Assembly (NCBI RefSeq): GCF_900142845.1
Contig: NZ_FSRU01000001.1
Coordinates: 992,001 to 1,056,000 of the forward strand
Length of the DNA: 64,000 nucleotides
Reading direction: 5' to 3'
Origin: Paraburkholderia phenazinium
Lineage (GTDB): Bacteria; Pseudomonadota; Gammaproteobacteria; Burkholderiales; Burkholderiaceae
Below are positions 17,599 through 28,400 of this stretch, one piece after another. The position numbers and the translations under genes were made by a program. The first letter of the stretch is position 1; each line of letters begins with the position of its first letter. A model generated the notes under the pieces. It was given only the letters and a program-made list of their open reading frames with translations. It searched no databases and was not told the DNA's origin.

Positions 17599-19875
17599 AT
17601 GCGATCAGAGGCGGAAAAAGAGCAGCCGGCTGCACCGCATGCCCAGTTGCAGCCTGGCGCCGCAGGCACGTTGTCGAGAGATGCCGCCTGGGAGGACAGT
17701 GTGCTGCGGCATGCACGGGCAGCGCACGAACGAGGGGCGCTCGCCGACGCGGAAGGGGGCTACCTCGAACTGCTTGGGGCTAACCCCCGGCACGCCGAGG
17801 CATTACACATGCTCGGCGTTCTGCGGTTTCAGGACGGCAATCTGAAGGATGCCGAAACGTTGATACGGCAATCCATTGAATGGAAACCCGCACCGCTCTC
17901 GCTGGCGAATTATGCCGCCGTGGTGGCCGGGCTTGGACGCCGCGAGGAGGCGCTAGGAAGACTCGAAGAGGCGCTTGCGCTCAACCCGGTGCATCCTCGC
18001 GCGTTGTTGCAGCGCGCGGGGATTCTCGCGGAGTTGCAGCGCCACGAGGAGGCGGTGGCGGCCTATGATCGCCTGCTGGCGGTGGCACCTGCTTTCGTGG
18101 ACGGACTGTGCCGGCGCAGCGCTTCGCTGCGTGCCATGGGGCGCCTGGAAGAGGCCCACGCCTCATGCGATCGCGCCTTGACGATAGACGGCCGGTCGTT
18201 CGGTGCGCTGGCGGAGCATGGACATGTACTGCGCGCGCTGGGCCGCCACGAGGATGCCGTCACGAGCTTCGGCCGTGCGTTGGCGGTGGCGCCGGGTAAC
18301 GCCGCCGTGCTGTTCGTACGCGGCATGAGCTTTCTCGAACTGGAGCGGCCCGAACTGGCGCTGTCGAATTTCAACGAGGCCCTCGCGAGCGCGCCTGATT
18401 TCACGGACGCGCTCTACAACAGCGCCGTGGTGCTGGAGCGGCTGGGCCGCAACGAAGACGCGCTGGCGCGTTGCAACCGGGTGATTGCCCTCGATCCGCA
18501 GCACGCCAGGGCACACGCCAATCGCGGCAACGTGCTGCACAACCTGGGCCGGATTGCCGAGGCCGCCGCCAGCTACGAGAAGGCGCTGGAACTGGAACCC
18601 GATTCGATCGAAGTGCTGTGCAACCAGACCAATACCTTGCGGCGTCTGGATCGCCGCGAGGCCGCGCTGCAATCTGCGGAACGCGCGCTCGCGATCGACC
18701 CGGGCTTTCTCGCCGCATGGTTTGCCCGCGGCCGGGTGCTGCAAGGGCTGCACCGCTACGAAGACGCGCTTGCCAGCTTCGATAAGGTGCTGGCGACAAC
18801 GCCGGAAAACCCGTTCGCACAGTTTCATCGCGGCAACATGCTGATGACGCTGCGCCGCCATGACGAAGCGGCCGCGGCCTTCGGGCGAGCCATCGAGATC
18901 GATCCGGACTATGTGAATGCCCACTGCAACCTCGCGTTTCTCTGTTTGTCCATCGGGGACTTCGGCCCGGGATGGAAAGAGTACGAGTGGCGCTGGAAAG
19001 ACCCGCAGATGTTCGGCGATCTCCCCAAATTCGCGCAACCGCGCTGGACTGGCGAAGAGTCGCTGGATGGCAAGGTGATTCTGCTGGGCGCCGAACAGGG
19101 TCTCGGCGATACGCTGCAGTTTTGCCGCTACATACCGCTAGTGAAGGCACTCGGTGCGAGGGTCGTACTTGAGGCTCAACCGGAGTTGCGCGGCGTGCTG
19201 GCGACGCTGGACGGGGTGGATGAATTCGTCGACCGCAAACGCGGCGCGGTGCTGCCGCCGTTCGATGTGCATTGCACGCTGCTCAGCCTGCCGCTTGCGC
19301 TGGGGACGGAGCTTGCGACGATTCCCTGCGACGTGCCATATCTGCACGCCGAGCCGGAGCGCGTGGCGCGCTGGCGAGACAAATTGGGCACACCGACCCG
19401 TCCGCGGATCGGCCTCGTGTGGTCGGGCAATCCGCGGCATCTGAACGACCGCAATCGCTCGATTTCCCTCGCCAGCTTGTTGCCGCTGATGAGCGACGCG
19501 TTTGAATGGATCAGCTTGCAGAAGGTGGTGCGTGAGGAGGACGAACCGATTCTGGCCTCGTCGGCGCTCAGGCATTTCGGCGACGAACTCGGCGATTTCG
19601 CGGACACGGCGGCGCTGCTTGAGACCGTGGATTGCGTATTGAGCGTGGATACCTCCGTCGCCCACCTGGCCGGGGCGCTGGGCCGGCCGCTGTGGGTGAT
19701 GCTGCCGCATACGCCGGATTTTCGCTGGCTGCTCGATCGCGAGGACAACCCCTGGTATCCCCAGGCTCGGCTGTTCCGCCAGTCCAAACCGGGCGACTGG
19801 ACGGATGTGTTCGAGCGTGTCGGTCACGCGTTGACGTCGGTGCGGGCGGCAACCGGTGTCGCCACATTTGCATGA
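17599..19875 (+). CDS. TPR protein with glycosyltransferase-like C-terminal domain 2
   Basis: 758 residues; paralogue of the preceding gene with the same order: TPR units over about 30-460, then GAEQGLGDTLQFCRYIPLV, RIGLVWSGNPRHLNDRNRSI and VDTSVAHLAGALGRPLWVML. A GAGGGATGAAGG sequence directly before ATG 17599 gives a strong ribosome site. The N-terminal 40 residues (Glu/Ala-rich) are not shared with its neighbours. It lies 69 bases behind the first copy and just ahead of the third. Three copies kept side by side suggest different acceptor sites or a heteromeric enzyme, but this cannot be told from sequence. Confidence 0.85.
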   Translation: MRSEAEKEQPAAPHAQLQPGAAGTLSRDAAWEDSVLRHARAAHERGALADAEGGYLELLGANPRHAEALHMLGVLRFQDGNLKDAETLIRQSIEWKPAPLSLANYAAVVAGLGRREEALGRLEEALALNPVHPRALLQRAGILAELQRHEEAVAAYDRLLAVAPAFVDGLCRRSASLRAMGRLEEAHASCDRALTIDGRSFGALAEHGHVLRALGRHEDAVTSFGRALAVAPGNAAVLFVRGMSFLELERPELALSNFNEALASAPDFTDALYNSAVVLERLGRNEDALARCNRVIALDPQHARAHANRGNVLHNLGRIAEAAASYEKALELEPDSIEVLCNQTNTLRRLDRREAALQSAERALAIDPGFLAAWFARGRVLQGLHRYEDALASFDKVLATTPENPFAQFHRGNMLMTLRRHDEAAAAFGRAIEIDPDYVNAHCNLAFLCLSIGDFGPGWKEYEWRWKDPQMFGDLPKFAQPRWTGEESLDGKVILLGAEQGLGDTLQFCRYIPLVKALGARVVLEAQPELRGVLATLDGVDEFVDRKRGAVLPPFDVHCTLLSLPLALGTELATIPCDVPYLHAEPERVARWRDKLGTPTRPRIGLVWSGNPRHLNDRNRSISLASLLPLMSDAFEWISLQKVVREEDEPILASSALRHFGDELGDFADTAALLETVDCVLSVDTSVAHLAGALGRPLWVMLPHTPDFRWLLDREDNPWYPQARLFRQSKPGDWTDVFERVGHALTSVRAATGVATFA

Positions 19876-19918
19876 AGGCGGCCAACGGTCTGCGGGGGCA
19901 ACTACTGGGAGAGCAGTG

Positions 19919-22171
19919 ATGAGCGCTGAGCACAAGGGCCTGCAGGGACCCGCGATGTTGGCAGGCACGAGTGCCGTGCGCGCAGCGGTCGGGGATACGT
20001 TGCTGCGCGCGCGAGCGCTGCTTCAGCGCCGCGAGACTGCCGCTGCGCAACGGCTCTATCAAGGGGTGTTGCTGATCGATCCGGATAACGTGGAAGCGTT
20101 GCATCTGCTGGGCGTTGCCTGCCTGCAGGCGGGTGATGCGAAGCAGGCTGAGCCGCTGATTGTGCGTTCGCTAAAGCTTGGGCTTGGGCGGGCATGGAAT
20201 ATCGCCAACCATGGTGCCGTGCTGGTTGCCCTGGGTCGCTACGCCGAGGCGCTTGCCGTGCTGGACAAGGCGTTGCAGCTCGACGCGAACTGCGCGCCGG
20301 CACTCCTCGCGCTTGGCAATGCGCTGCTTGCGCTTGGCCGCTGGCCCGAAGCCCAGGCGGCGTACGAGCAGGCGTTGGCGAATGCGCCTGGATTGCCCGA
20401 AGCCTGGTGCAATCGCGGCAAGGTGCTGCGCGCGCTGAATCGACCCGCGGACGCAATGATCAGCTTCGACCGTGCATTACGGCTCGAGCCGGCGAATGAC
20501 GAGGCGCGTACTCATCGCGGTCATGCCTTGCGCGATCTGGGCCGCACCGAGGAAGCCCTGCGCAGCTATCAGCTTGCTCTGGTGGCGCGACCGAAGGCGC
20601 CGGAGTTGCTGGCGCTGTGCGGCTCCTTGCTGACGGATCTGGGCCGCGATCTCGAGGCGCTGGGGTGTCTCGACGAGGCGCTGCTGCAGCGGCCCAACGA
20701 CGTTCAGCTTCTCTATCAGAGCTGTGTGGCACTTGACCGGCTGCATTCCCACGCGGATCTGTTGACGCGTTGCGACCGGCTGCTCGCGCTTGCGCCCGAT
20801 CATCCGGTGGCGTGGCTCGCGCGCGGCAACGCGCTGCAAGGGCTGCACCGCTATCCGGAGGCGGTGGAGGCCTATGGCAACGCCGTGGCTCGCGATCCGA
20901 GCCTGACCGACGCGTGGCGCAACCATGCCTCGGCGCTGCGCATGCTGGGCCGTTATGCCGATGCCCTCGACGACTATGACCGGGCGTTGGCTAAAACGGG
21001 CGCAAATGCAGAACTGCTCTACAACCGGGCAGCCACATTGCAGCAATTGGGCCACTACGACGAAGCGCTGACGAGTTATGAAGCGGCCGCGCTCGTCCCA
21101 GCCGAAACCGCACAGGCCCTCTACTCGCAAGCCATGGCGCTGCAGCAGCTACGTCGCGATAGCGAAGCGCTGGCGTGTTACCGGCAGGCGCGGGAGACCG
21201 ACCCGAATCACGGCATCGCGCGCCGCTCGGAAGCGTTTTGCCGTCTGCTGACCGGCGACTTTGCTCAAGGCTGGTTGCAACACGAAAGCCGCTGGTCCGC
21301 CGGCGACACCATTTTTCACCGGCGCTATACCGACCGGCCGATGTGGCTGGGCGCGGAACCGGTGACCGGTAAAACCGTGCTGCTGCATGCGGAGCAGGGC
21401 TTCGGCGACACCTTGCAGTTCTGCCGGTATGCGCCGCTCGTTGCGGCGCTCGGCGCGACCGTTGTGCTTGAGGTCCCCTTGGCCCTGAAGCCGTTGCTCG
21501 GCTCGCTGCGCGGCGTCGACCTGCTGGTTGCTCAAGGAGGCGTCACGCCTCCCTTCGATCTGCATTGCCCGCTGATGAGCCTGCCGCTGGCGTTCGCTAC
21601 GAACCTCGATACGATTCCCGCCGAGGTGCCTTATCTGCAAGCCGATCCGGGGCGACGTCAGGCGTGGCGGCAGCGTCTGGATGAGGTGTCCGCCCCGGGG
21701 CGTTTCCGGGTGGGTCTCGCATGGTCCGGCAATCCGCGCCACAACAACGACGAAAACCGCTCGATTCTGTTGGAACACTTTGCGCCGCTGTATGGTCTGG
21801 ACGCCACGTTCATCAGTCTTCAGCCCTTGGTGCGTGAACGCGATAAGGCTTGTCTTGCGCAAAGCGGCATCGTGAATCTTGGTGCTGAGCTGAGCGACTT
21901 CGCCGATACGGCCGCATTGATTGACGCGCTCGACCTGGTGATCTGCGTGGATACCTCCGTGGCGCATCTCGCCGGTGCGCTAGGCAGGCCGCTCTGGGTG
22001 CTCCTGCCGAGGGTGCCGGACTGGCGCTGGCTGCTCGACCGGGACGACAGTCCGTGGTACCCAACAGCGCATCTTTTTCGACAGGATAAACCCGGTGATT
22101 GGCCGGCCACGATAGGGAACGCTGCGCAGGCGTTAAGCGGATGGATAGCGGAGAAACGCGCGCAGCGCTAA
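19919..22171 (+). CDS. TPR protein with glycosyltransferase-like C-terminal domain 3
   Basis: 750 residues from ATG 19919, which has GGGAGAG at a proper distance; an earlier in-frame ATG (19856) lies inside the preceding gene. It has the same architecture as the two upstream paralogues: TPRs, then HAEQGFGDTLQFCRYAPLV, RVGLAWSGNPRHNNDENRSI and VDTSVAHLAGALGRPLWVLL. It has the most divergent TPR part, with LLALG and GNALLALGRWPEA repeats. It ends 236 bases before the giant exoprotein gene, and the three TPR genes probably form one transcription unit separate from it, because a copy of the island motif lies in that gap. Confidence 0.85.
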   Translation: MSAEHKGLQGPAMLAGTSAVRAAVGDTLLRARALLQRRETAAAQRLYQGVLLIDPDNVEALHLLGVACLQAGDAKQAEPLIVRSLKLGLGRAWNIANHGAVLVALGRYAEALAVLDKALQLDANCAPALLALGNALLALGRWPEAQAAYEQALANAPGLPEAWCNRGKVLRALNRPADAMISFDRALRLEPANDEARTHRGHALRDLGRTEEALRSYQLALVARPKAPELLALCGSLLTDLGRDLEALGCLDEALLQRPNDVQLLYQSCVALDRLHSHADLLTRCDRLLALAPDHPVAWLARGNALQGLHRYPEAVEAYGNAVARDPSLTDAWRNHASALRMLGRYADALDDYDRALAKTGANAELLYNRAATLQQLGHYDEALTSYEAAALVPAETAQALYSQAMALQQLRRDSEALACYRQARETDPNHGIARRSEAFCRLLTGDFAQGWLQHESRWSAGDTIFHRRYTDRPMWLGAEPVTGKTVLLHAEQGFGDTLQFCRYAPLVAALGATVVLEVPLALKPLLGSLRGVDLLVAQGGVTPPFDLHCPLMSLPLAFATNLDTIPAEVPYLQADPGRRQAWRQRLDEVSAPGRFRVGLAWSGNPRHNNDENRSILLEHFAPLYGLDATFISLQPLVRERDKACLAQSGIVNLGAELSDFADTAALIDALDLVICVDTSVAHLAGALGRPLWVLLPRVPDWRWLLDRDDSPWYPTAHLFRQDKPGDWPATIGNAAQALSGWIAEKRAQR

Positions 22172-22407
22172 CACCCGCGCAGCCTGGCGAAAGAATTGTC
22201 CAGGTATACGAAATATGAAAAGTTCTACGTACAAATTCTGGAGTCCAAAAGGTATGTAACATCCGAAATACGGTTGCCACGCCGGATAAATAACATGCGG
22301 CCAGTTAACGCGGCCCTTGGGGTCGCTATCTGGCCGTATCCGTAACAACGACGTTCGGGGCGTTGAGGGGTGCGGTTATATCTCCTCTTTGCCCAGGATA
22401 GTCGGCG
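22172..22407 (+). promoter_or_regulatory. Upstream region of the giant exoprotein gene
   Basis: An AT-richer gap of 236 bases. GTATGTAACATCCG at 22252-22265 matches the island motif, and CTACGTACAAATTC at 22225-22238 is a second, partial one. An AGGA lies nine bases before the start codon. Presumed promoter of the giant gene. Confidence 0.5.
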
Positions 22408-25400
22408 ATGAAAGCACGTGGACGCGCACAGAAACAGACCAGCCCTTTCCCTGAGACGATCAGATCAGATATTCGCCCGCTATGCCGGGCCATTGCGATG
22501 GTGGTAGCGGCAAGTGCTGTGTCCGGTGCGGCGCATGCAGCAGGTCTTGTCAATCTCTCCAACATCAGTTCGCAGAGCGGTACCGCGCGCGCCGCGGCCG
22601 GCACGCCTGGCCTTGCGAACCTCGGCGTGGGGGTGTCCCCGCAACAGGCGCTGCAATCGAGTGCGCCGTCCATCCGTAACCTCGCCACTGCCGCACAAGG
22701 CATCGCGCAACAGATCGCCGCGCAACAGGCCGCTGCCGCTGCGGGCGCAACGACGCCGTCGAATGTGCCGAACGGATTGGCAGTGGGTGGCTTGCAGGTG
22801 GCGCCGGGCATCACGTTTGTGCCGGAGTTAAACGGGAACCAGACTGTCCTGGTCAGCCAGAACACCAATATCAGCAGTCCGCTGCTGTGGGTCAACGCGT
22901 ACGGGCCGCAACAGACGGTCAATCCAAACGGCTCAGTCACCGTCAATGTTCAGCAAACCTCGCAGAACGCGGTGGCGACGTGGCAGACGATGAACGTCGG
23001 CAAGCAGACCACGCTCAACTTCGATCAGTCGGGCGGCACGCAATCGAACGGCGCCAACAACTGGATCATTCTTAACCGCATCGAGGACCCCAGCGGCGCG
23101 CCGAGCCAGATTCTCGGCAACATCACGGCCCAAGGCACGGTGCTCGTGATCAACCGTAACGGCATCCTGTTCGGCGCGGGTTCGCAGGTCAACGTGCATT
23201 CGCTGCTGGCGTCGTCGCTGGACCTGCTCAATAGGGACGACTACATCGTTGCGAACGCCCCGACGATCTTGGGCGGCGCGCCGCTGGTTTCCGGCAACCT
23301 GGTGCAGGACGCGGCGGAAATTGTCGCGAGCAACCAGTTGTTTCTGAATCTGCCCGGTACGACCGACGGCGGTCTCGCGGCACTTGAAGCGGGGACGTCT
23401 TCGACGACAACATCGGGTAAGGGCAATCCCAACGAGATACTGGGACTCGGCAACAATGTGTCGGTATCGTCGGCGAACCAGCTTCAGACGCCTGGCAATA
23501 TCACCATCGCGCCAGGCGCGTCAATTACGACGAGCGCGGATGGTTCGGCCAGCGACGGTGGCTTCGTGCTGATCGCGGCACCGAACGTGAACAATGCCGG
23601 CAGCATCACCGTCGCGCCCGCCGGCCAGGTCGTGCTGGCGGCGGGCATCGGCGTCAGCCTGATTCCCGAGACTAGCAATCCGCAGGTGCTGATTCCTCTA
23701 TTGAGCGGCAGGGTGGGGATCCCGACGGGCACGTCGACTTCAATCGATATCACGCCGGCTGGATCGCTAGTCAATACCGGCATCATCCGGGCCGACCGCG
23801 GCAATATCGACTTGCTGGGCAGTAGCGTTGCGCAGAATGGTGTGGTCGGTGTTACGACGAGCGTCAACACGCCCGGCAACATTTCGATCTCGACTGTCGA
23901 CGAGTACGTGGCCAACACCCCCACAGGGACCGCTTACACGGGCAGCGGCGGCGTCGTCACGGGCAGCAACACGGGACTCCCTACCAGTCGCGCTGGACAG
24001 TTGACTTTCGGCCCTGGATCGGTGACTGCGGTGTTGCCCGACACGGACGGCGAGACGGCGACGTCCACACCGGGCGAGAGCACCTTCACGCCCGGCGGCG
24101 TTTCAATGACGGCGGGATCAGTGTGGTTCCAGTCCGGCTCGCTCGTCGAAGCGCCCGGATCAACCGTTTCAGTTGTGGCGCTGACGCCATCCGCCGCAGG
24201 GGACATCACGCCTCCCGGCGATACCGCGGTGCAGGGACGTATCTATCTGGATACCGGCGCGATCATCGATGTGTCGGGACGTGCCAACGTCGAGTTGCCG
24301 ATTTCCGATATCTTGCTCGATGTCGGAACGATCAATGAGAACGACCTCGCCAACTCGCCGCTGTTGCGTAACACCTTCCTGAATGGGTTGAGCGGCGTCG
24401 TGGTGGACAGCACGCTCTCGGGAACCTCGAGCGACGGCGTGCAGTGGGTAGGCAGTCCCATCCTCAATCTCGCGGGCGCCGTCGACCTGATGCCGCGCAC
24501 CGTAGACCAGCTCCTGATCAACGGCGGCACGATTACGCTGAGCGGCAACCAGGTGATGACGGCTGACGGCTCGTCGCTCAACCTGAACGGCGGCTACATT
24601 CATTACCTCGGCGGCGTGGTCAACACCACGCGGCTGGTCGACGCAAACGGAGCAATCGTGCCGATCGGCGAGGCGAGTCCTTACGATACCTATGTCGGGA
24701 TTGCCGGAGAGTTTGTCGATAGTCACCCGCGCTGGGGTATCACCAACGAATGGTTCAATCCGCTCCTGAGCGGCGGCGCGTACGAGTCCGACTACATTGT
24801 GGGCGGCAACGCGGGCACCTTGAATGTGTTCGCTTCGCAGGCGATGGTGCTGGACGGCGATATCACGGCGCAGTCCTTGAGCGGTGAGAAGCAGGTACAG
24901 GGCAACGACCAGTCCACGGGCGGCTCGTTCAATCTGGGAAGCCTGGCTCTGGCGTCGTTGACACAGGGTCCCAATTCGTCCACCACAGGTGAGAGCGGCA
25001 CGGTGATCCTGCAGGGGAGCGCGCCGGAACTGAACGACCTCCCATCCAGCACCGGAACCGCGTTTACCGCCAATACGCCGCTGGATTCAGCCGCGCTAGG
25101 AACCTTGTCCAGCACCGATCCGCAGAACGTCCTTGCGACCACCGTCGTGCCGGTCAATACGCTCAATAGCGGCGGATTCGCAAACGTCAGCGTCACGGAG
25201 AACGGCACGGGCAGCGGCATTGTGGTCGCGCAAGGTACGCAACTCGCCGTGCAGCCAGGCGGCTCGATCAAGTTCGTTAGTCCCGGCGCGGCCGTCAGCG
25301 TGTTGGGCAGTCTGATTGCGCCGTCCGGCGTTATTTCGATTTCGACTGGCGGTGGCGGCGGTAGCGACCCGGCTGGCGGCGGAATTCTTGTCGGACCAGA

Positions 25401-28400
25401 CGCTGTTCTCAGTGTGGCCGGACAGTGGGTCAACAACGACGTTGCCGCGGCGCCAGGCACGACGCTGGGTGACAGCGAGTACATCAACGGCGGCACGATT
25501 ACTCTGACCACGGGGTTGGCGAGCGCGGTCAACAGCAACGGCACGGTGGTGACCGACCGGACGGGCTCGATCGTGCTGCAGTCGGGAAGCGTGGTCGATG
25601 TTTCCAGTGGCGGAGAGATCCAGTCCAACGGCCAGATGCTGATGCAGAACGGCATCCCGGATGGCACCGGCGGCAGTCTTGCGATGATCACCTACTCGAC
25701 CAATACGACCGATTCCTACGGGGGCGGCGGCGGTCCAGATCTGCCCACCACCCAGCCGACGGCCGGCCAGATTGTGATGGATGGCACGATCAAAAGCATG
25801 GGATTCGCGGGAGGCGGAACCCTGACATTGCAGGCGCCCGGTTTTCAGATCGGCGGTGATCCGGCTCAGGCACCGGCTGGCGATCTCTACCTGCCGACGG
25901 ATTTCTTCGCGCAGCAAGGTTTTGGCAAATACATCCTGAACGCCCTGTACGACGCGACGGTTGCTCCTGGCGCCACGGTGCAACTTACCCAGCAGAACCT
26001 GCTGCCTGATTTCGTCGCCTTGCAGCAGACGGCAACGGGCGCCGATATCACGGCAGCCGGCCTGACAACGCCCGGAACGCTTGATCCTTACCACCGCCAG
26101 GCAACCAGCCTTGTGATGACTGGCGGCGCCTATTTGGATTGGGAAAACAAGGCGAAGTTCACCCCCGATTACGCCGGCGTAACGGGCGGGGTGACCGTGG
26201 GCGCGGGAGCATCGATCGTCGGCGACGCGGGTGCGAGTATCGGCCTGGGCTCGCCCGCGCAGGTGACGGTTTTAGGTTCAATCGTCGCGCCGGGCGGCTC
26301 GATTACCCTTTCGGCGGACTCGGGGGGGAATGGGTTTGCGATGCCGGGGCAGTTGTCGTTGGACTTCACGTCGCCGAGCCAGTCGGTCTGGCTCGGCCCG
26401 AATGCCGTACTCGACGTGGCTGGTGTGGCGCTTACTAATCCGCTCGCTGCACCGGTGAAGAACGGCTTGCAGACCGTCGTTCCCGACACAGGCAAGGTAC
26501 TGCCTGGCGGTTCCGTAACAATCTCGGACGACTCGGGCTATGTGGTGGCACAGGCAGGCTCCGTGATCGATGTCTCGGGCACGTCGGCGAACTTCGACGA
26601 GCTGCAGTCCAACGGCCGCTATGCTTCGCAGCAGGTATGGAGCGACGCGGGTTCGATCACGCTGGGCGCGGCGAGCGGCCTGATGTTCGACGGTACCTTG
26701 CAGGCGCAGCCCGGTGCGGCACAGGCGCAAGGCGGTACGCTGACCATTTTGCCCGATACGACGGCGGTTACTCTGACTGGACACCCTGACGAGTCTAGTC
26801 CGGGCGCGCAGATCCTGATCCTGCAACAGAGCGGCAATTTCGTCCCTGCCGGCCTCATGCCAGGACAGAGCATTGCCGGCGTGGTGGGGGCCGGTGGCGA
26901 AGCCACGGGTGTACTGCAGTTCGCAGCAGATCGGCTGACGGGTTCCGGGATTGGCACGCTGGTGATCGGCATCCTCGGGAACAGCGCGTCAATACCGGTT
27001 GCCTTTGCCGGCAATGTCGACCTGAATCTTTCCAATGCGGTCGAGATCAATACCCCGCAGATAACTGCATTGAGCACCGCCCAGGTCTCCTCCCTGGAGA
27101 AGGGAACGGCTAACGTCGCGTCACTGCTGGGCGACGAGCCTGGGGCGACAGCACCGACCTCAATCGGCAGCACTGTGACGATCAATGCCCCGTATGTGGC
27201 GCTCATCGGAACAACGCTGTCAGCTTCGTCTCCAACCGCGCTGGTGGAAGCGGCGGCGGACAGCACGCTGAACGTCAACGCGTCGTTTATCGATCTGGAA
27301 AATCAGTTCGAGTTGAACAACTTTGGGCAGGCCAACTTCACGAGCAGCGGCGATATCCGCCTGAGCTCGACGAACGTGGCCGCGAGCGGAGCGAATGCCT
27401 TGGCGCCGGGCGAGCTGTTTACGCCCGGCAATCTGACCTTCAAGGCCGCAGACCTGTATCCGTCCACGGGCAGCGCCTTTATTCTCGATGCGGTCGGACC
27501 GACCGAGAGCGGCGCTCCGGCGCCGACGACCATTACATTCCTCGGCAACGGTTCGTCCGGGGTGCCTCTGTCGGCGGGCGGCGCGCTGCTGGTTGACGCG
27601 ACGGATATCGTGCAGGCAGGCACGGTGCGTGCGCCCTCGGGCAGCCTGATTTTCGGGGTAGGCAACACGACCGATACGACGACACAGAGCGAGTTCAACG
27701 CGCTGCCGCTGGTCGCAACGAATTCGGTCTCGCTCGCCAACGGCAGCGTGACCTCCGTGTCGCTCGACGGCACGATCATTCCTTACGGCACAACGGTCGA
27801 TGGAGTGGAATGGCAGTTCAACCCCATTCCCGGCCTGAATGCCGGGCCCGATGTTACGGCACCGCCCGCCAAGTTCGTCAGCGTCAACGGCAGCAACGTG
27901 TCGCTTGATCCGGGTGCGACGGTCGACCTCTCCGGTGGCGGCGACCTGCAGGCCGAAGAGTGGGTCTCGGGCACAGGCGGTACTCGCGACGTGCTGTCGC
28001 AATACAACATCAGCTATGCGACGTCGACGACCGGCACGGCCGTCCCGGTGAATGTGGGTGCGGCCAATGTGTACGCCATCCTGCCCGGCGCCCAGTCGTC
28101 GGTGGCTGCCTATGATCCGGTGTTCGCACAAACAACCCAGCCTCAGACGGGCACAAGCGGGACGGTCGGCACGATCACCGACAGCATCGGGGTCGGCAAA
28201 GCGGCGCTGAATGTTGCCACAGGCACTTCGGTGTACCTGTCCGGCGTACCGGGTCTGGCCGCCGGTTACTACACGCTGCTGCCGGCCGAGTACGCGACGC
28301 TGCCGGGTGCGTACCGTGTGACGGTGTCGAGCAGCAGCGGCACGGTCACGCCGGGGGCGAGCATGACGTTGCCCGACGGCACGGTGCAGGTGGCCGGCTA

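Noticed and set aside
15307..22171. Periodic sequence in the TPR genes as DNA repeats or CRISPR
   Set aside because: The periodicity is of the 102-base TPR-coding unit and is degenerate at DNA level; no spacer structure is seen.
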